A stretch of 5,455 bases of DNA from Anaerolineae bacterium. GTDB taxonomy: Bacteria > Chloroflexota > Anaerolineae > 4572-78 > NAK82. Shown one piece after another: positions 1 through 5,298 of the stretch. The notes under the pieces were generated by a model. The model was not told where the DNA came from and did not search any database. It saw only the letters and a program-made list of their open reading frames with translations. Location: positions 1-5,455 of the forward strand of contig JAUVPY010000220.1 in assembly GCA_030598425.1 (NCBI GenBank), in the 5' to 3' direction. Within the stretch, counting starts at the first letter, position 1; each line of letters opens with the position of its first letter. Both the position numbers and the translations under genes were made by a program.

Positions 1-58
1 CGTGTTCTTCCAACCCTCCGTCACCGCTTCGGAATCCGAAGCAGCGCGAGGGTTCACG
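1..58. repeat. Long interrupted palindrome (hairpin or cruciform) at window edge
   Basis: Three nested complementary segments can be read directly. CGTG (1-4) pairs with CACG (55-58), AACCCTC (12-18) with GAGGGTT (48-54), and GCTTCGG (26-32) with CCGAAGC (36-42) around a 3-base loop. Bases 5-11 are bulged, and 19-25 faces 43-47 as an internal loop. Bases 6-13 also contain an inverted copy of the TTGGAAG octamer seen around the operon genes. It lies about 90 bases beyond the stop of the minus-strand operon. No T-run follows on either strand within view, so a standard terminator is not supported. It could be a transcript-end stem, a dispersed palindromic element, or the edge of something cut by the window. 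Confidence 0.55.
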
Positions 59-93
59 TCGTGTGGAGGGTCGCGACTGGCCATAACGCTCCA

Positions 94-115
94 GAGGCGC
101 ACGGCCATGCGCCCT
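94..115 (-). terminator. Possible weak terminator hairpin after operon
   Basis: GGCGCA (96-101) and TGCGCC (108-113) form a perfect 6-bp GC-rich stem around a 6-base loop, about 35 bases past the stop codon of the minus-strand gene ending at 148. There is no T-run after it on the minus strand, so intrinsic termination is doubtful. The position is its only other support. Confidence 0.2.
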
Positions 116-147
116 TGAATCCGCTTACCCGCTCCCCCATCCGCTGC

Positions 148-981
148 CTACGCCAACTTCAAGCTCTTAAACGCCTCAACCTGTCCTGTGATAGCGCGCT
201 CGGTGGGCAGGCGCTCGATGCTGGAGGCGCCGAAAAAGCCGGCGATGCCGGGCATCATAGCCAGGCCCACCCCCACGTTCTCCGGCTCGTCGAAGGGGCC
301 GCCGTGGCAGATGACCATAATGTCGTCGCGCACTTTCCGCCCCGCCTCGGCGATGTCCGTCACCTTGGCCACCGCCTCCTCCAGGGTGAAGGCCACCGCG
401 GCGCCGATGGAGCCGGCCGTGGTCAGGCCGACGTGGGCCACCAGCAGGTCGGCGCCCGCCTCGGCCATAGCCATCGCCTCGTCCGGGTTGAAGACGTAGG
501 GCGTGGTCAGCATATCCAGCTCGTGAGCGATGGCAATGGCCTCGACCTCCTTGTCGTAGCCCATGCCGGTGGCCTCCAGGTTGGCGCGGAAGTCGCCGTC
601 CATCAGGCCCACGGTGGGGAAGTTCTGGACGCCGGAGAATCCCATCTCCTTGAGCTGCTTGATGAAGACCGGCATCAGGCGGAAGGGGTCGGTGCCGCAC
701 ACGCCGGCCAGCACCGGCGTGTCCTGGACCACCGGCAGCACTTCGGACGCCATCTCCACGACAATGCCGTTGGCGTCTCCGTAAGGCATCAGGCCGGCCA
801 ACGAGCCGCGCCCCGCCATTCGGTAGCGCCCTGAGTTGTAGATGATGACCAAATCGGCGCCGCCCCGCTCCGCGAACTTGGCGGAGATGCCGGTGCCTGC
901 CCCGCAGCCCACGATGGGCTGGCCCGAGTCGACCGTCTTGCGCAGTCGCTTCAGCGCATCTTCACGTTGGATGATGGCCAT
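148..981 (-). CDS. Phosphoenolpyruvate hydrolase family TIM-barrel protein
   Basis: Predicted cytoplasmic protein of 277 residues, the usual full length as I recall it for this family (Pfam PF09370, formerly 'TIM-barrel signal transduction protein'), which is related in fold to PEP mutase and isocitrate lyase enzymes. Visible conserved blocks are [21 protein letters not shown] (24-44, quoted in part: the GAGTG turn), [14 protein letters not shown] (47-60) with LMPYGDAN (64-71), AGVCGTDPF (92-100), [10 protein letters not shown] (120-129), and CHGGPFDEP (225-233) near the last strands. There is no signal peptide or membrane segment. The ATG at 981 is chosen because AGGAGG lies 7 bases upstream. 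Longer in-frame starts run into repeat DNA and lack a ribosome-binding site. It follows the Tm-1-like gene in the same operon and is in the same frame. Family membership is confident. The substrate is unknown, and the family name does not establish PEP hydrolysis here. Confidence 0.9.
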   Translation of the reverse strand: MAIIQREDALKRLRKTVDSGQPIVGCGAGTGISAKFAERGGADLVIIYNSGRYRMAGRGSLAGLMPYGDANGIVVEMASEVLPVVQDTPVLAGVCGTDPFRLMPVFIKQLKEMGFSGVQNFPTVGLMDGDFRANLEATGMGYDKEVEAIAIAHELDMLTTPYVFNPDEAMAMAEAGADLLVAHVGLTTAGSIGAAVAFTLEEAVAKVTDIAEAGRKVRDDIMVICHGGPFDEPENVGVGLAMMPGIAGFFGASSIERLPTERAITGQVEAFKSLKLA

Positions 982-988
982 AGAAATA

Positions 989-994
989 CCTCCT
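989..994 (-). promoter_or_regulatory. Ribosome-binding site for the TIM-barrel gene
   Basis: The plus strand reads CCTCCT, giving AGGAGG on the minus strand, 7 bases before the ATG at 981. It fixes the start and rules out the in-frame upstream extension through the repeat region. Confidence 0.85.
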
Positions 995-1000
995 GTTCTT

Positions 1001-1098
1001 ATTGGAAGATTGGAAGATTGGAAGGTTGGAAGACTGGAAGATTGCAGGGAACCGCGTACTGGCGGGTGCTCCAACCTTCCAGTCTTCCAACCTTCCAG
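1001..1098. repeat. Octamer repeat array with inverted counterpart (intergenic hairpin)
   Basis: On the plus strand 1001-1040 is five consecutive 8-base units of the form RYTGGAAG (ATTGGAAG three times, GTTGGAAG, ACTGGAAG), with a degenerate sixth at 1041-1048. After a roughly 25-base spacer, 1071-1098 carries the reverse complement (CCAACCTTCCAGTCTTCC and onward). Aligned against 1018-1045, about 25 of 28 positions pair, so the operon mRNA could form a long stem exactly between the two coding regions. Related units occur at 2336-2386 and around 6-13. The stem may protect mRNA ends, separate expression levels of the two genes, or simply be a genomic repeat inserted in the spacer. Confidence 0.85.
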
Positions 1099-1101
1099 CA
1101 A

Positions 1102-2310
1102 TTACCTCAACATGTCCAATAGTAAATCCGCACATTTGTCCGCAAATTCCGGATCATTGATATTGTAGTCCATCTTGATGACGGGGATGCCGGGCTTGAG
1201 GTTCTCCTTGATGGCGTCGTAGCAGGCTCCGTCGGCCTCCGGGTCCCAGAAGCCGCCGCCCGGGCTGTCGAGCTGGGAGACGCCTTTGAGGGGTAAGACC
1301 ACCGCCACAGGAGCGGTGGCGGCGTTGGCAGCGACGGCGATCATCTCACCCATCTTGATGTTCTCCTGGACGTTGGTTCTCATCAGAGTGATGTTGGGGT
1401 TCCATTGATACAGGTTTCGGTCCTTGTATCTCTCAGGAACGGTGTCGATGGCCCAGAAGTTGGCCATGTCCACGCAGCCAGGGGCCAGGACAGCCGGGAT
1501 ACCCGCCCGCGAAGCGGCCATGCAGCGCTCCGGGCCGGCGTTTAACACACCGCCGCACACCTCGTCGGCCAGCTCGGTGGTGGTGATATCCAGGGAGCCG
1601 ACGATGTAGCCATCGGCAATGAGGCTTTCCATGGTCTTGCCGCCGGTGCCGGTGGCGTGGAAGACCAGCACCTCGTAGCCCCCCCCCTCCACGACGCCGC
1701 GTGCCCGGTCCACGCAGGTGGTAGTGTTGCCAAACATGGAGGCGGTGACCAGCGGCTTCTCCTCGCCGGCCGGGGGCGCTTCCATCTTCACCATACCGGC
1801 GATGGCCCCGGCCGCGTTGGCGTAGATCCGGCGACTGATGCTGTTGACGCCCGACACGTCAACGATGGAAGGCATGAAGGTGATGTCCCGGGTGCCGGCG
1901 TAGGCACTCACGTCGCCGCCGGCCAGGGTGGAAACCATCACTTTCGGCACACCCACCGGGAGGGCGCGCATGCCCGACGTGGCAATGGACGTATTCCCGC
2001 CGCCGCCCATGCCCAGGATGCCATCCACCACCCCCTCGTCGTAAAGCGCCCGCGCCACGACCGCCAGCCCGGCGGCCATAACGCGCATGGCCTCGTCCTT
2101 GTGCTCGCCGGAGGCCAGGTAAGCCAGGTCACCACCACCGGCCTCCGCCACCGCATCCCGCTTGACGTCGGGCTCCAAGGCCGGTTCGCCCATCACGCCA
2201 ATGTCGATTACCAGCGTGTCCAGCCCCTCGGCCTCGATGAGCTTTTTGACGTAGGCGAACTCCTGGCCCTTGGTGTCCAGGGTACCGACGATAACCACAG
2301 TCTTGGTCAC
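1102..2310 (-). CDS. Tm-1-like ATP-binding domain protein (UPF0261 family)
   Basis: Predicted cytoplasmic protein of 402 residues, a full-length match in size and motif order to the Tm-1-like ATP-binding (UPF0261, PF06792) family. Recognisable blocks are GTLDTKGQE (9-17), GMGGGGNTSIAT (100-111), STLAGGDVSAYAGTRDI (127-143), the Gly-rich HATGTGGKTMESL (218-230), SLDITTTELADEVCGG (239-254), APGCVDMANF (276-285) and VVLPLKGVS (337-345). In plants this module is the N-terminal half of the tomato mosaic virus resistance protein Tm-1, which binds ATP. The bacterial role is not established. The GTG at 2310 is preferred because AGGAGG sits 7 bases upstream, the same spacing as in the next gene. An ATG at 2316 is only 1 base from that site. 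A run of nine G (plus-strand C, 1679-1687) encodes Gly209-211. The gene is first in the operon, 120 bases ahead of the TIM-barrel gene. Confidence 0.9.
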   Translation of the reverse strand: MTKTVVIVGTLDTKGQEFAYVKKLIEAEGLDTLVIDIGVMGEPALEPDVKRDAVAEAGGGDLAYLASGEHKDEAMRVMAAGLAVVARALYDEGVVDGILGMGGGGNTSIATSGMRALPVGVPKVMVSTLAGGDVSAYAGTRDITFMPSIVDVSGVNSISRRIYANAAGAIAGMVKMEAPPAGEEKPLVTASMFGNTTTCVDRARGVVEGGGYEVLVFHATGTGGKTMESLIADGYIVGSLDITTTELADEVCGGVLNAGPERCMAASRAGIPAVLAPGCVDMANFWAIDTVPERYKDRNLYQWNPNITLMRTNVQENIKMGEMIAVAANAATAPVAVVLPLKGVSQLDSPGGGFWDPEADGACYDAIKENLKPGIPVIKMDYNINDPEFADKCADLLLDMLR

Positions 2311-2317
2311 GGTCATA

Positions 2318-2323
2318 CCTCCT
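2318..2323 (-). promoter_or_regulatory. Ribosome-binding site deciding the GTG start
   Basis: The minus strand reads AGGAGG then TATGACC then GTG. Spacing to the ATG at 2316 is 1 base, too short for normal initiation, while spacing to the GTG at 2310 is 7 bases. The protein therefore probably begins MTKTVVIVG. Confidence 0.7.
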
Positions 2324-2335
2324 TGTATGTGATAA

Positions 2336-2386
2336 GGTTGGAAGGTTGGCCGATAGGTCCCCCTCGGGGAAAGATTGGAAGACTGG
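2336..2386. repeat. Octamer repeat units in the operon leader
   Basis: GGTTGGAAGGTTGG (2336-2349) and AGATTGGAAGACTGG (2372-2386) are the same TTGGAAGR units as in the intergenic array at 1001-1098. Between them is a small stem, TCCCC (2358-2362) with GGGGA (2366-2370). In the operon transcript the leader copy (CCAGTCTTCCAA) is exactly complementary to TTGGAAGACTGG, which the transcript carries again at the 1071-1098 arm, so long-range pairing is possible. Confidence 0.75.
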
Positions 2387-2420
2387 ACGTGTCGAACAGC
2401 AAGGAGATTAAAGGTTGCGG

Positions 2421-2444
2421 ATTCTATCACACATTATATCACAC
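2421..2444. repeat. Tandem 12-bp repeat overlapping the operon promoter
   Basis: The plus strand reads ATTCTATCACAC (2421-2432) followed directly by ATTATATCACAC (2433-2444), 11 of 12 bases identical. On the minus strand these are GTGTGATATAAT and GTGTGATAGAAT, so the promoter -10 box is duplicated in near-identical form. It may be a regulator-binding direct repeat or a local duplication. Confidence 0.65.
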
Positions 2445-2462
2445 TTCATACCGACTTGGGAA
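2433..2462 (-). promoter_or_regulatory. Probable sigma70-type promoter of the Tm-1-like operon
   Basis: The minus strand has a perfect TATAAT (plus 2433-2438) preceded by TGA, forming an extended -10. A TTCCCA box (plus 2457-2462, 4 of 6 consensus bases) lies 18 bases upstream. Transcription would begin near 2425, giving a leader of about 110 bases that carries the octamer repeats before the GTG start. Confidence 0.55.
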
Positions 2463-2594
2463 TACCGATTGATCTTCCTCTTGGGAGGGAGTTCAACAGC
2501 CTATCGTACTTATTCACCTCCCCATCATCTTCAAGAACTCAGGCCACAATTGACGCCAAGGAGACGACAACTTGCCCGCGCGTTCAAGGGAAAA

Positions 2595-2623
2595 GGGGCC
2601 ATAGCATCATCTGCTAGGGCCTC
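2595..2623 (-). terminator. Possible rho-independent terminator hairpin
   Basis: GGCCATAGCA (2597-2606) pairs with TGCTAGGGCC (2612-2621) around a 5-base loop, with one mismatch, and GG/TC at the base extends it. On the minus strand the stem is followed by CCTTTTCCC, a short T-run. No gene reading into it from the right is visible, so its role is unclear. Confidence 0.3.
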
Positions 2624-2669
2624 GCTATTTGAAGATTGAGCGGAGCCCCGCCCTGTGTGCGCGTGCGTG

Positions 2670-2729
2670 TTGCCTCAAAGGTAAATGTTACCGAAGGGAT
2701 AACGTTGCCTCAGATAGAGATGTTACCGA
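2670..2729. repeat. Two-copy direct repeat with 35-bp period
   Basis: TTGCCTCA (2670-2677) and ATGTTACCGA (2685-2694) recur at exactly 35 bases' offset as TTGCCTCA (2705-2712) and ATGTTACCGA (2720-2729), with a different 7-base filler between them. The first copy also contains the palindrome GGTAA-ATG-TTACC (2680-2692). It could be a protein-binding tandem site or a remnant of a transposon end. I see no transposase beside it. Confidence 0.7.
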
Positions 2730-2940
2730 TTGTGGCCATTGGCACGGTGCGAGGTCCACGGCGGCGCGCCGACTGCCTAACCCAGCGATGGCGTGTTCTG
2801 AAAGCTGTCACATGCAAGCCAATGCTTAAATGTGGGACCTAGTGATACATTGCCGCTTCACAGTAGTCAAGGCCCTCATAATAAATTGACTAGAAATCGC
2901 TATAAGTGATGAGAAATCTGAGGGGCAGAGAATTAGTTTC

Positions 2941-2951
2941 TGTGATATAAT
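2941..2951 (+). promoter_or_regulatory. Extended -10 promoter-like site
   Basis: TGTGATATAAT contains a perfect extended -10 (TGA plus TATAAT, 2943-2951). No good -35 lies at 17-18 bases upstream. The 11 bases are identical to the -10 region of the minus-strand operon. If active, it would transcribe rightward toward the secreted-protein genes, with a leader of about 385 bases. Confidence 0.3.
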
Positions 2952-3143
2952 AAACAGCGCGTTTAGTCTCCGAGCGGAGAGTTTCGTTGGACGGACCACA
3001 GGTGGTGAGGTGTTGCGGCTAGATGACGCAAACCCTACCCTATGACTACTTTTACTCAATTTAGTACCATTACTCCATTGAGTTCTGAGCGGCTTTAGTC
3101 TATGTTAGGACTCGCAAAAAGAAAAATTCCCGCACCTGGAATA

Positions 3144-3170
3144 TGTCATTCTGAGCAAAACGAAGAATCT
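3144..3170. repeat. Dispersed-type intergenic repeat (GTCATTCTGAGC...GAAGAATCT)
   Basis: The segment TGTCATTCTGAGC (3144-3156), then AAAAC, then GAAGAATCT (3162-3170) resembles, from memory, an intergenic repeat common in several bacterial phyla, in which the middle reads GAAGC. ATTCT (3148-3152) and AGAAT (3164-3168) form a short inverted pair. Only one copy is in this window, so repetition in the genome is inferred. Confidence 0.4.
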
Positions 3171-3290
3171 CCACCTGTTCTGATTAGCCCCTTAGATTGA
3201 ACGCTGGTTAAGGCCTCCAAGATGTGTCAGACGATAGCTGTTCAGATTGTGATCTTGAAACTCAGTTTTTTGCTTTCAGACTTCATCAAC

Positions 3291-3314
3291 TGGTGGTGCA
3301 GATAGCTGTCACCA
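3291..3314 (+). promoter_or_regulatory. Possible leader hairpin upstream of the secreted-protein gene
   Basis: TGGTG (3291-3295) with CACCA (3310-3314) and CAG (3299-3301) with CTG (3306-3308) can form a bulged stem, and it is conserved without change in copy 2 (4974-4997). GATAGCTGT also occurs twice in each leader (3233-3241 and 3301-3309). No clear -35/-10 pair was found in the leader. Confidence 0.25.
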
Positions 3315-3330
3315 ATGTGCAGACGGAATT

Positions 3331-3336
3331 AGGAGG
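3331..3336 (+). promoter_or_regulatory. Ribosome-binding site deciding a GTG start
   Basis: AGGAGG lies 6 bases before the GTG at 3343. The same site, spacing and GTG occur in the duplicated gene, which supports GTG initiation in both. Confidence 0.8.
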
Positions 3337-3342
3337 TGCAGC

Positions 3343-4872
3343 GTGGAACGGCTGAACTCTCGATTGTTGGCACTGTTGCTTATCCCAACACTTTGGATTG
3401 CATGTGGCGCGATTCTCTCCGTCCAAGCCAAAGAGCCCGATGAGACGGCAAATCCTTATTTGCAGCAGACCTGGGAGTCTGACTTCTCCCCGGCGCGCGA
3501 ACTGCTGACTGTATCTCCTCCAGAGGAAACGGGGCCGAGCCTATATTCGGGGGCCAACCCACCGGAGCTGGTGCCGGCGATCAACACCGGGCCGCCGCCG
3601 GTGGCCGACTTCTCGGGTGCTCCAACGTCGGGGGTAGCGCCGCTGGCGGTGACTTTCAGCGACCAGTCCAGTGGTGAACCCACGGCGTGGGGCTGGGACT
3701 TTGGCGACGGGGGAACGGCGGCCGAGCAGAACCCTTCGCACACGTACACCACCCAAGGCAGCTTCACGGTGACGCTGACGGTGAGTAATACGCTGGACAC
3801 GGACAGCGAGGCCAAGTCCGGCTACATCACAGTCAGCGCCCCGCCGCCGGTGGCCGACTTCTATTATTATCTACCGCTGGTAATGAGAGCCCCTCAGGAG
3901 CCCTACCCGGGAATTTGGATCTCCGGCGAAGAACTCGCCAGCCTACCCACCTTTGGCCCGGCCTGGGACCAGCTCAAGGCGGTCGCAGACCAAGAAGCTG
4001 GTCAACCGGACCTCAGCGACCAAGATGACGAGACTAATGTCGCTGTCCTGGCCAAGGCGCTGGTTTATGCCCGGACTGGCGAGCAACAATACCGGGATGA
4101 CGTGGTGGCTGCCTTGCACATTATCACTTTTGGGAACACGGAGGATGGGGGACGCACCTTGGCCCTGGGGCGCGAGTTGGCAGCCTATGTCATCGCGGCT
4201 GACTTGATCAGTCTGGCCAGCTACGATCCTGATCTGGATGCTCAGTTTAGGGACAAGCTGCGCGAGCTGCTTAGCAAGGAGTTGGATGGTCAAACGCTTC
4301 AGTCCACCCATGAGGACAGACCCAACAACTGGGGCACTCATGCAGGCGCGTCGCGGCTGGCGGTAGCGATGTATCTGGGTGATGCGGCTGAATTGGAGCG
4401 GGCGGCACAAGTGTTCAAAGGTTGGCTTGGTGACCGGGAGGCGTATGCTGGCTTCAACTACGGGGAGCTGTGGTGGCAGTGCGACCCGGCCCAGCCGGTG
4501 GGCATCAACCCCAAAGGGTGCACCAAGCAAGGCCACTCCATCGATGGGGCCTTGCCGGAGGAAATGCGAAGGGGCGGCCCGTTCCAATGGCCGCCCGTGG
4601 AAACAGGCTATCCGTGGGGAGCACTTCAAGGTGCGCTGGCTCAGGCGGAGATCTTGCATCGGGCTGGGTATCCAGCCTGGGAGTGGGAAGACCAGGCTCT
4701 CTTGCGTGCTATGCAATTTCTGTATGACATTGGCTGGGATCCCGTGGGAAACGATGAGTGGCAGCCGTGGCTGGTCAACTATGCTTACGGCACGACCTTC
4801 CCCGCCACCACCCCGGCGAGTCCGGGTAAGAACATAGGCTGGACCGACTGGACTCATTCAGAACATCGGTAA
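3343..4872 (+). CDS. Secreted PKD-domain protein with alginate-lyase-like C-terminal domain
   Basis: Exported protein of 509 residues. Residues 1-29 are a Sec signal peptide (RLLALLLIPTLW core, likely cleavage at VQA-KEP). Residues 30-83 are a Pro/Glu-rich linker. Residues 84-166 are a PKD domain with the hallmark WDFGDGG (118-124), HTY (133-135) and FTVTLTVSN (141-149). A second PPPVADF start (167-173) breaks straight into YYYLPLVMR (174-182). From about 188 to the end is a helical domain with RPNNWGTHAG (326-335), NPKGCTKQGHSIDG (389-402) and a terminal GKNIGWTDWTH (495-505). I associate this with alginate-lyase-like alpha/alpha-toroid proteins, so polysaccharide cleavage outside the cell is likely but not proven. 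No catalytic set could be assigned. The TAA stop gives a complete protein. It is the first of two tandem genes sharing their 5' ends. Confidence 0.85.
   Translation: MERLNSRLLALLLIPTLWIACGAILSVQAKEPDETANPYLQQTWESDFSPARELLTVSPPEETGPSLYSGANPPELVPAINTGPPPVADFSGAPTSGVAPLAVTFSDQSSGEPTAWGWDFGDGGTAAEQNPSHTYTTQGSFTVTLTVSNTLDTDSEAKSGYITVSAPPPVADFYYYLPLVMRAPQEPYPGIWISGEELASLPTFGPAWDQLKAVADQEAGQPDLSDQDDETNVAVLAKALVYARTGEQQYRDDVVAALHIITFGNTEDGGRTLALGRELAAYVIAADLISLASYDPDLDAQFRDKLRELLSKELDGQTLQSTHEDRPNNWGTHAGASRLAVAMYLGDAAELERAAQVFKGWLGDREAYAGFNYGELWWQCDPAQPVGINPKGCTKQGHSIDGALPEEMRRGGPFQWPPVETGYPWGALQGALAQAEILHRAGYPAWEWEDQALLRAMQFLYDIGWDPVGNDEWQPWLVNYAYGTTFPATTPASPGKNIGWTDWTHSEHR
3592..3862 (+). repeat. 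Exact 22-bp repeats bracketing the PKD module
   Basis: The 22 bases at 3592-3613, encoding PPPVADF, recur exactly at 3841-3862, 249 bases (83 codons) later and in frame. They bracket one PKD domain. A shorter form lacking one proline codon occurs at the cargo junction of the downstream gene (5275-5293). This could permit in-frame loss or gain of a PKD unit by recombination. Confidence 0.85.
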
Positions 4873-5025
4873 TTCACGCGGAGTACCGTAGCTGGGCAAG
4901 AGTGATGTGTCAGACGATAGCTGTTCAGATTGTGATCTTGAGACTCAGTTTTTTGCTTTGAGACTTCATCAACTGGTGGTGCAGATAGCTGTCACCAATG
5001 TGCTCACGGAATTAGGAGGTGCGGC
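4873..5025 (+). other. Spacer between tandem secreted-protein genes
   Basis: The first 31 bases (4873-4903) are unique, with no terminator stem or T-run visible. The rest is the duplicated leader. The two genes may therefore be co-transcribed, or the second may use a promoter within the leader that I could not identify. Confidence 0.5.
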
Positions 5026-5298
5026 GTGGAACGGCTGAACTCTCGATTGCTGGCACTGTTGCTTATCCCAACACTCTGGGTTGTATGCGGCGCGATTCTC
5101 CCCGTCCAAGCCAAAGAGCCCGATGAGACAGCAAATCCTAATTTGCAGCAGATCTGGGAGTCTGACTTCTCCCCGTCGCGCGAACTGCTGACTGTATCTC
5201 CTCCAGAGGAAACGGGGCCGAGCCTACATTCGGGGGCCAACCCACCGGAGCTGGTGCCGGCGATCAACACCGGACCGCCGGTGGCCGAATTCTCGGGT
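4904..5298 (+). repeat. Direct duplication, copy 2 (leader plus secretion cassette)
   Basis: Partner of 3221-3618 at an offset of 1683 bases, falling to 1680 after the lost proline codon. The leader part differs at about 5 of 122 bases. In the coding part I count about 5 silent and 7 amino-acid-changing substitutions before the junction (I19V, A20V, S26P, Y39N, T43I, A51S, Y68H). The signal peptide and cleavage site are preserved. Confidence 0.95.
5014..5019 (+). promoter_or_regulatory. Ribosome-binding site of the second secreted-protein gene
   Basis: AGGAGG lies 6 bases before the GTG at 5026, identical in layout to the upstream gene. Confidence 0.8.

Larger units (their letters stand above)
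2463..3220. other. Gene-poor intergenic region
   Basis: No open reading frame here has family-like composition, a good ribosome-binding site or recognisable motifs, and the longest ones overlap each other on both strands. Base composition is mixed and less GC-rich than the flanking genes. The region holds the hairpin at 2595-2623, the 35-bp-period repeat at 2670-2729, a promoter-like site at 2941-2951, a perfect 12-bp palindrome ACCAC-AG-GTGGT (2995-3006), a small TTGCG/CGCAA stem (3013-3031) and a dispersed-type repeat at 3144-3170. It may contain decayed mobile DNA or an unrecognised small RNA. Confidence 0.6.
3221..3618 (+). repeat. Direct duplication, copy 1 (leader plus secretion cassette)
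   Basis: This 398-base segment matches 4904-5298 with about 18 substitutions and one 3-base deletion by hand count, about 95% identity. It spans 122 bases of upstream leader, the ribosome-binding site, the GTG start and about 92 codons. Homology stops abruptly just after the codons for PPVADFSG. Upstream of 3221 the flanks are unrelated. Confidence 0.95.

Noticed and set aside
61..834. Plus-strand 257-codon open frame opposite the TIM-barrel gene
   Set aside because: It is antisense to a strongly conserved gene, is rich in His/Gly/Arg from reverse GC-rich codons, and has no ribosome-binding site or family motifs.
1001..1098. CRISPR array reading of the octamer repeats
   Set aside because: Units are 8 bases with no unique spacers, and there are no cas genes nearby.
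982..1101. Upstream extension of the TIM-barrel gene to a TTG at 1101
   Set aside because: It is in frame and open, but it translates octamer-repeat DNA, has no ribosome-binding site, and the ATG at 981 has an ideal AGGAGG.
2311..2430. Upstream extension of the Tm-1-like gene past 2316
   Set aside because: It would run through the leader repeats and to the promoter -10 region. The family motif GTLDTKG normally lies within the first 20 residues.
1657..2472. Plus-strand 271-codon open frame opposite the Tm-1-like gene
   Set aside because: It is an antisense shadow with skewed His/Gly/Arg composition and runs out into the promoter region.
2629..3059. Short open frames in the gene-poor region (66-77 codons, both strands)
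   Set aside because: They overlap one another, lack good ribosome-binding sites, and include the direct-repeat DNA. No recognisable protein features.
2941..3060. tRNA or structured RNA gene downstream of the 2941 promoter-like site
   Set aside because: Short stems exist (2995-3006, 3013-3031), but no cloverleaf, T-loop motif or overall fold could be assembled by eye.
3221..3342. A sigma70 promoter in the duplicated leader (TTGAAA at 3255-3260)
   Set aside because: The matching -10 position reads AGACTT, and copy 2 changes the -35 to TTGAGA. Not convincing.
3397..3405. Lipoprotein signal (WIAC at residues 18-21) in the secreted proteins
   Set aside because: Trp at -3 is a poor lipobox residue, and the second copy has Val at -1. 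A VQA cleavage site follows, so ordinary Sec secretion is more likely.
3943..4857. Minus-strand 304-codon open frame within the secreted lyase-like gene
   Set aside because: The plus frame has a signal peptide, a PKD domain and conserved motifs. The minus frame has none and no ribosome-binding site.
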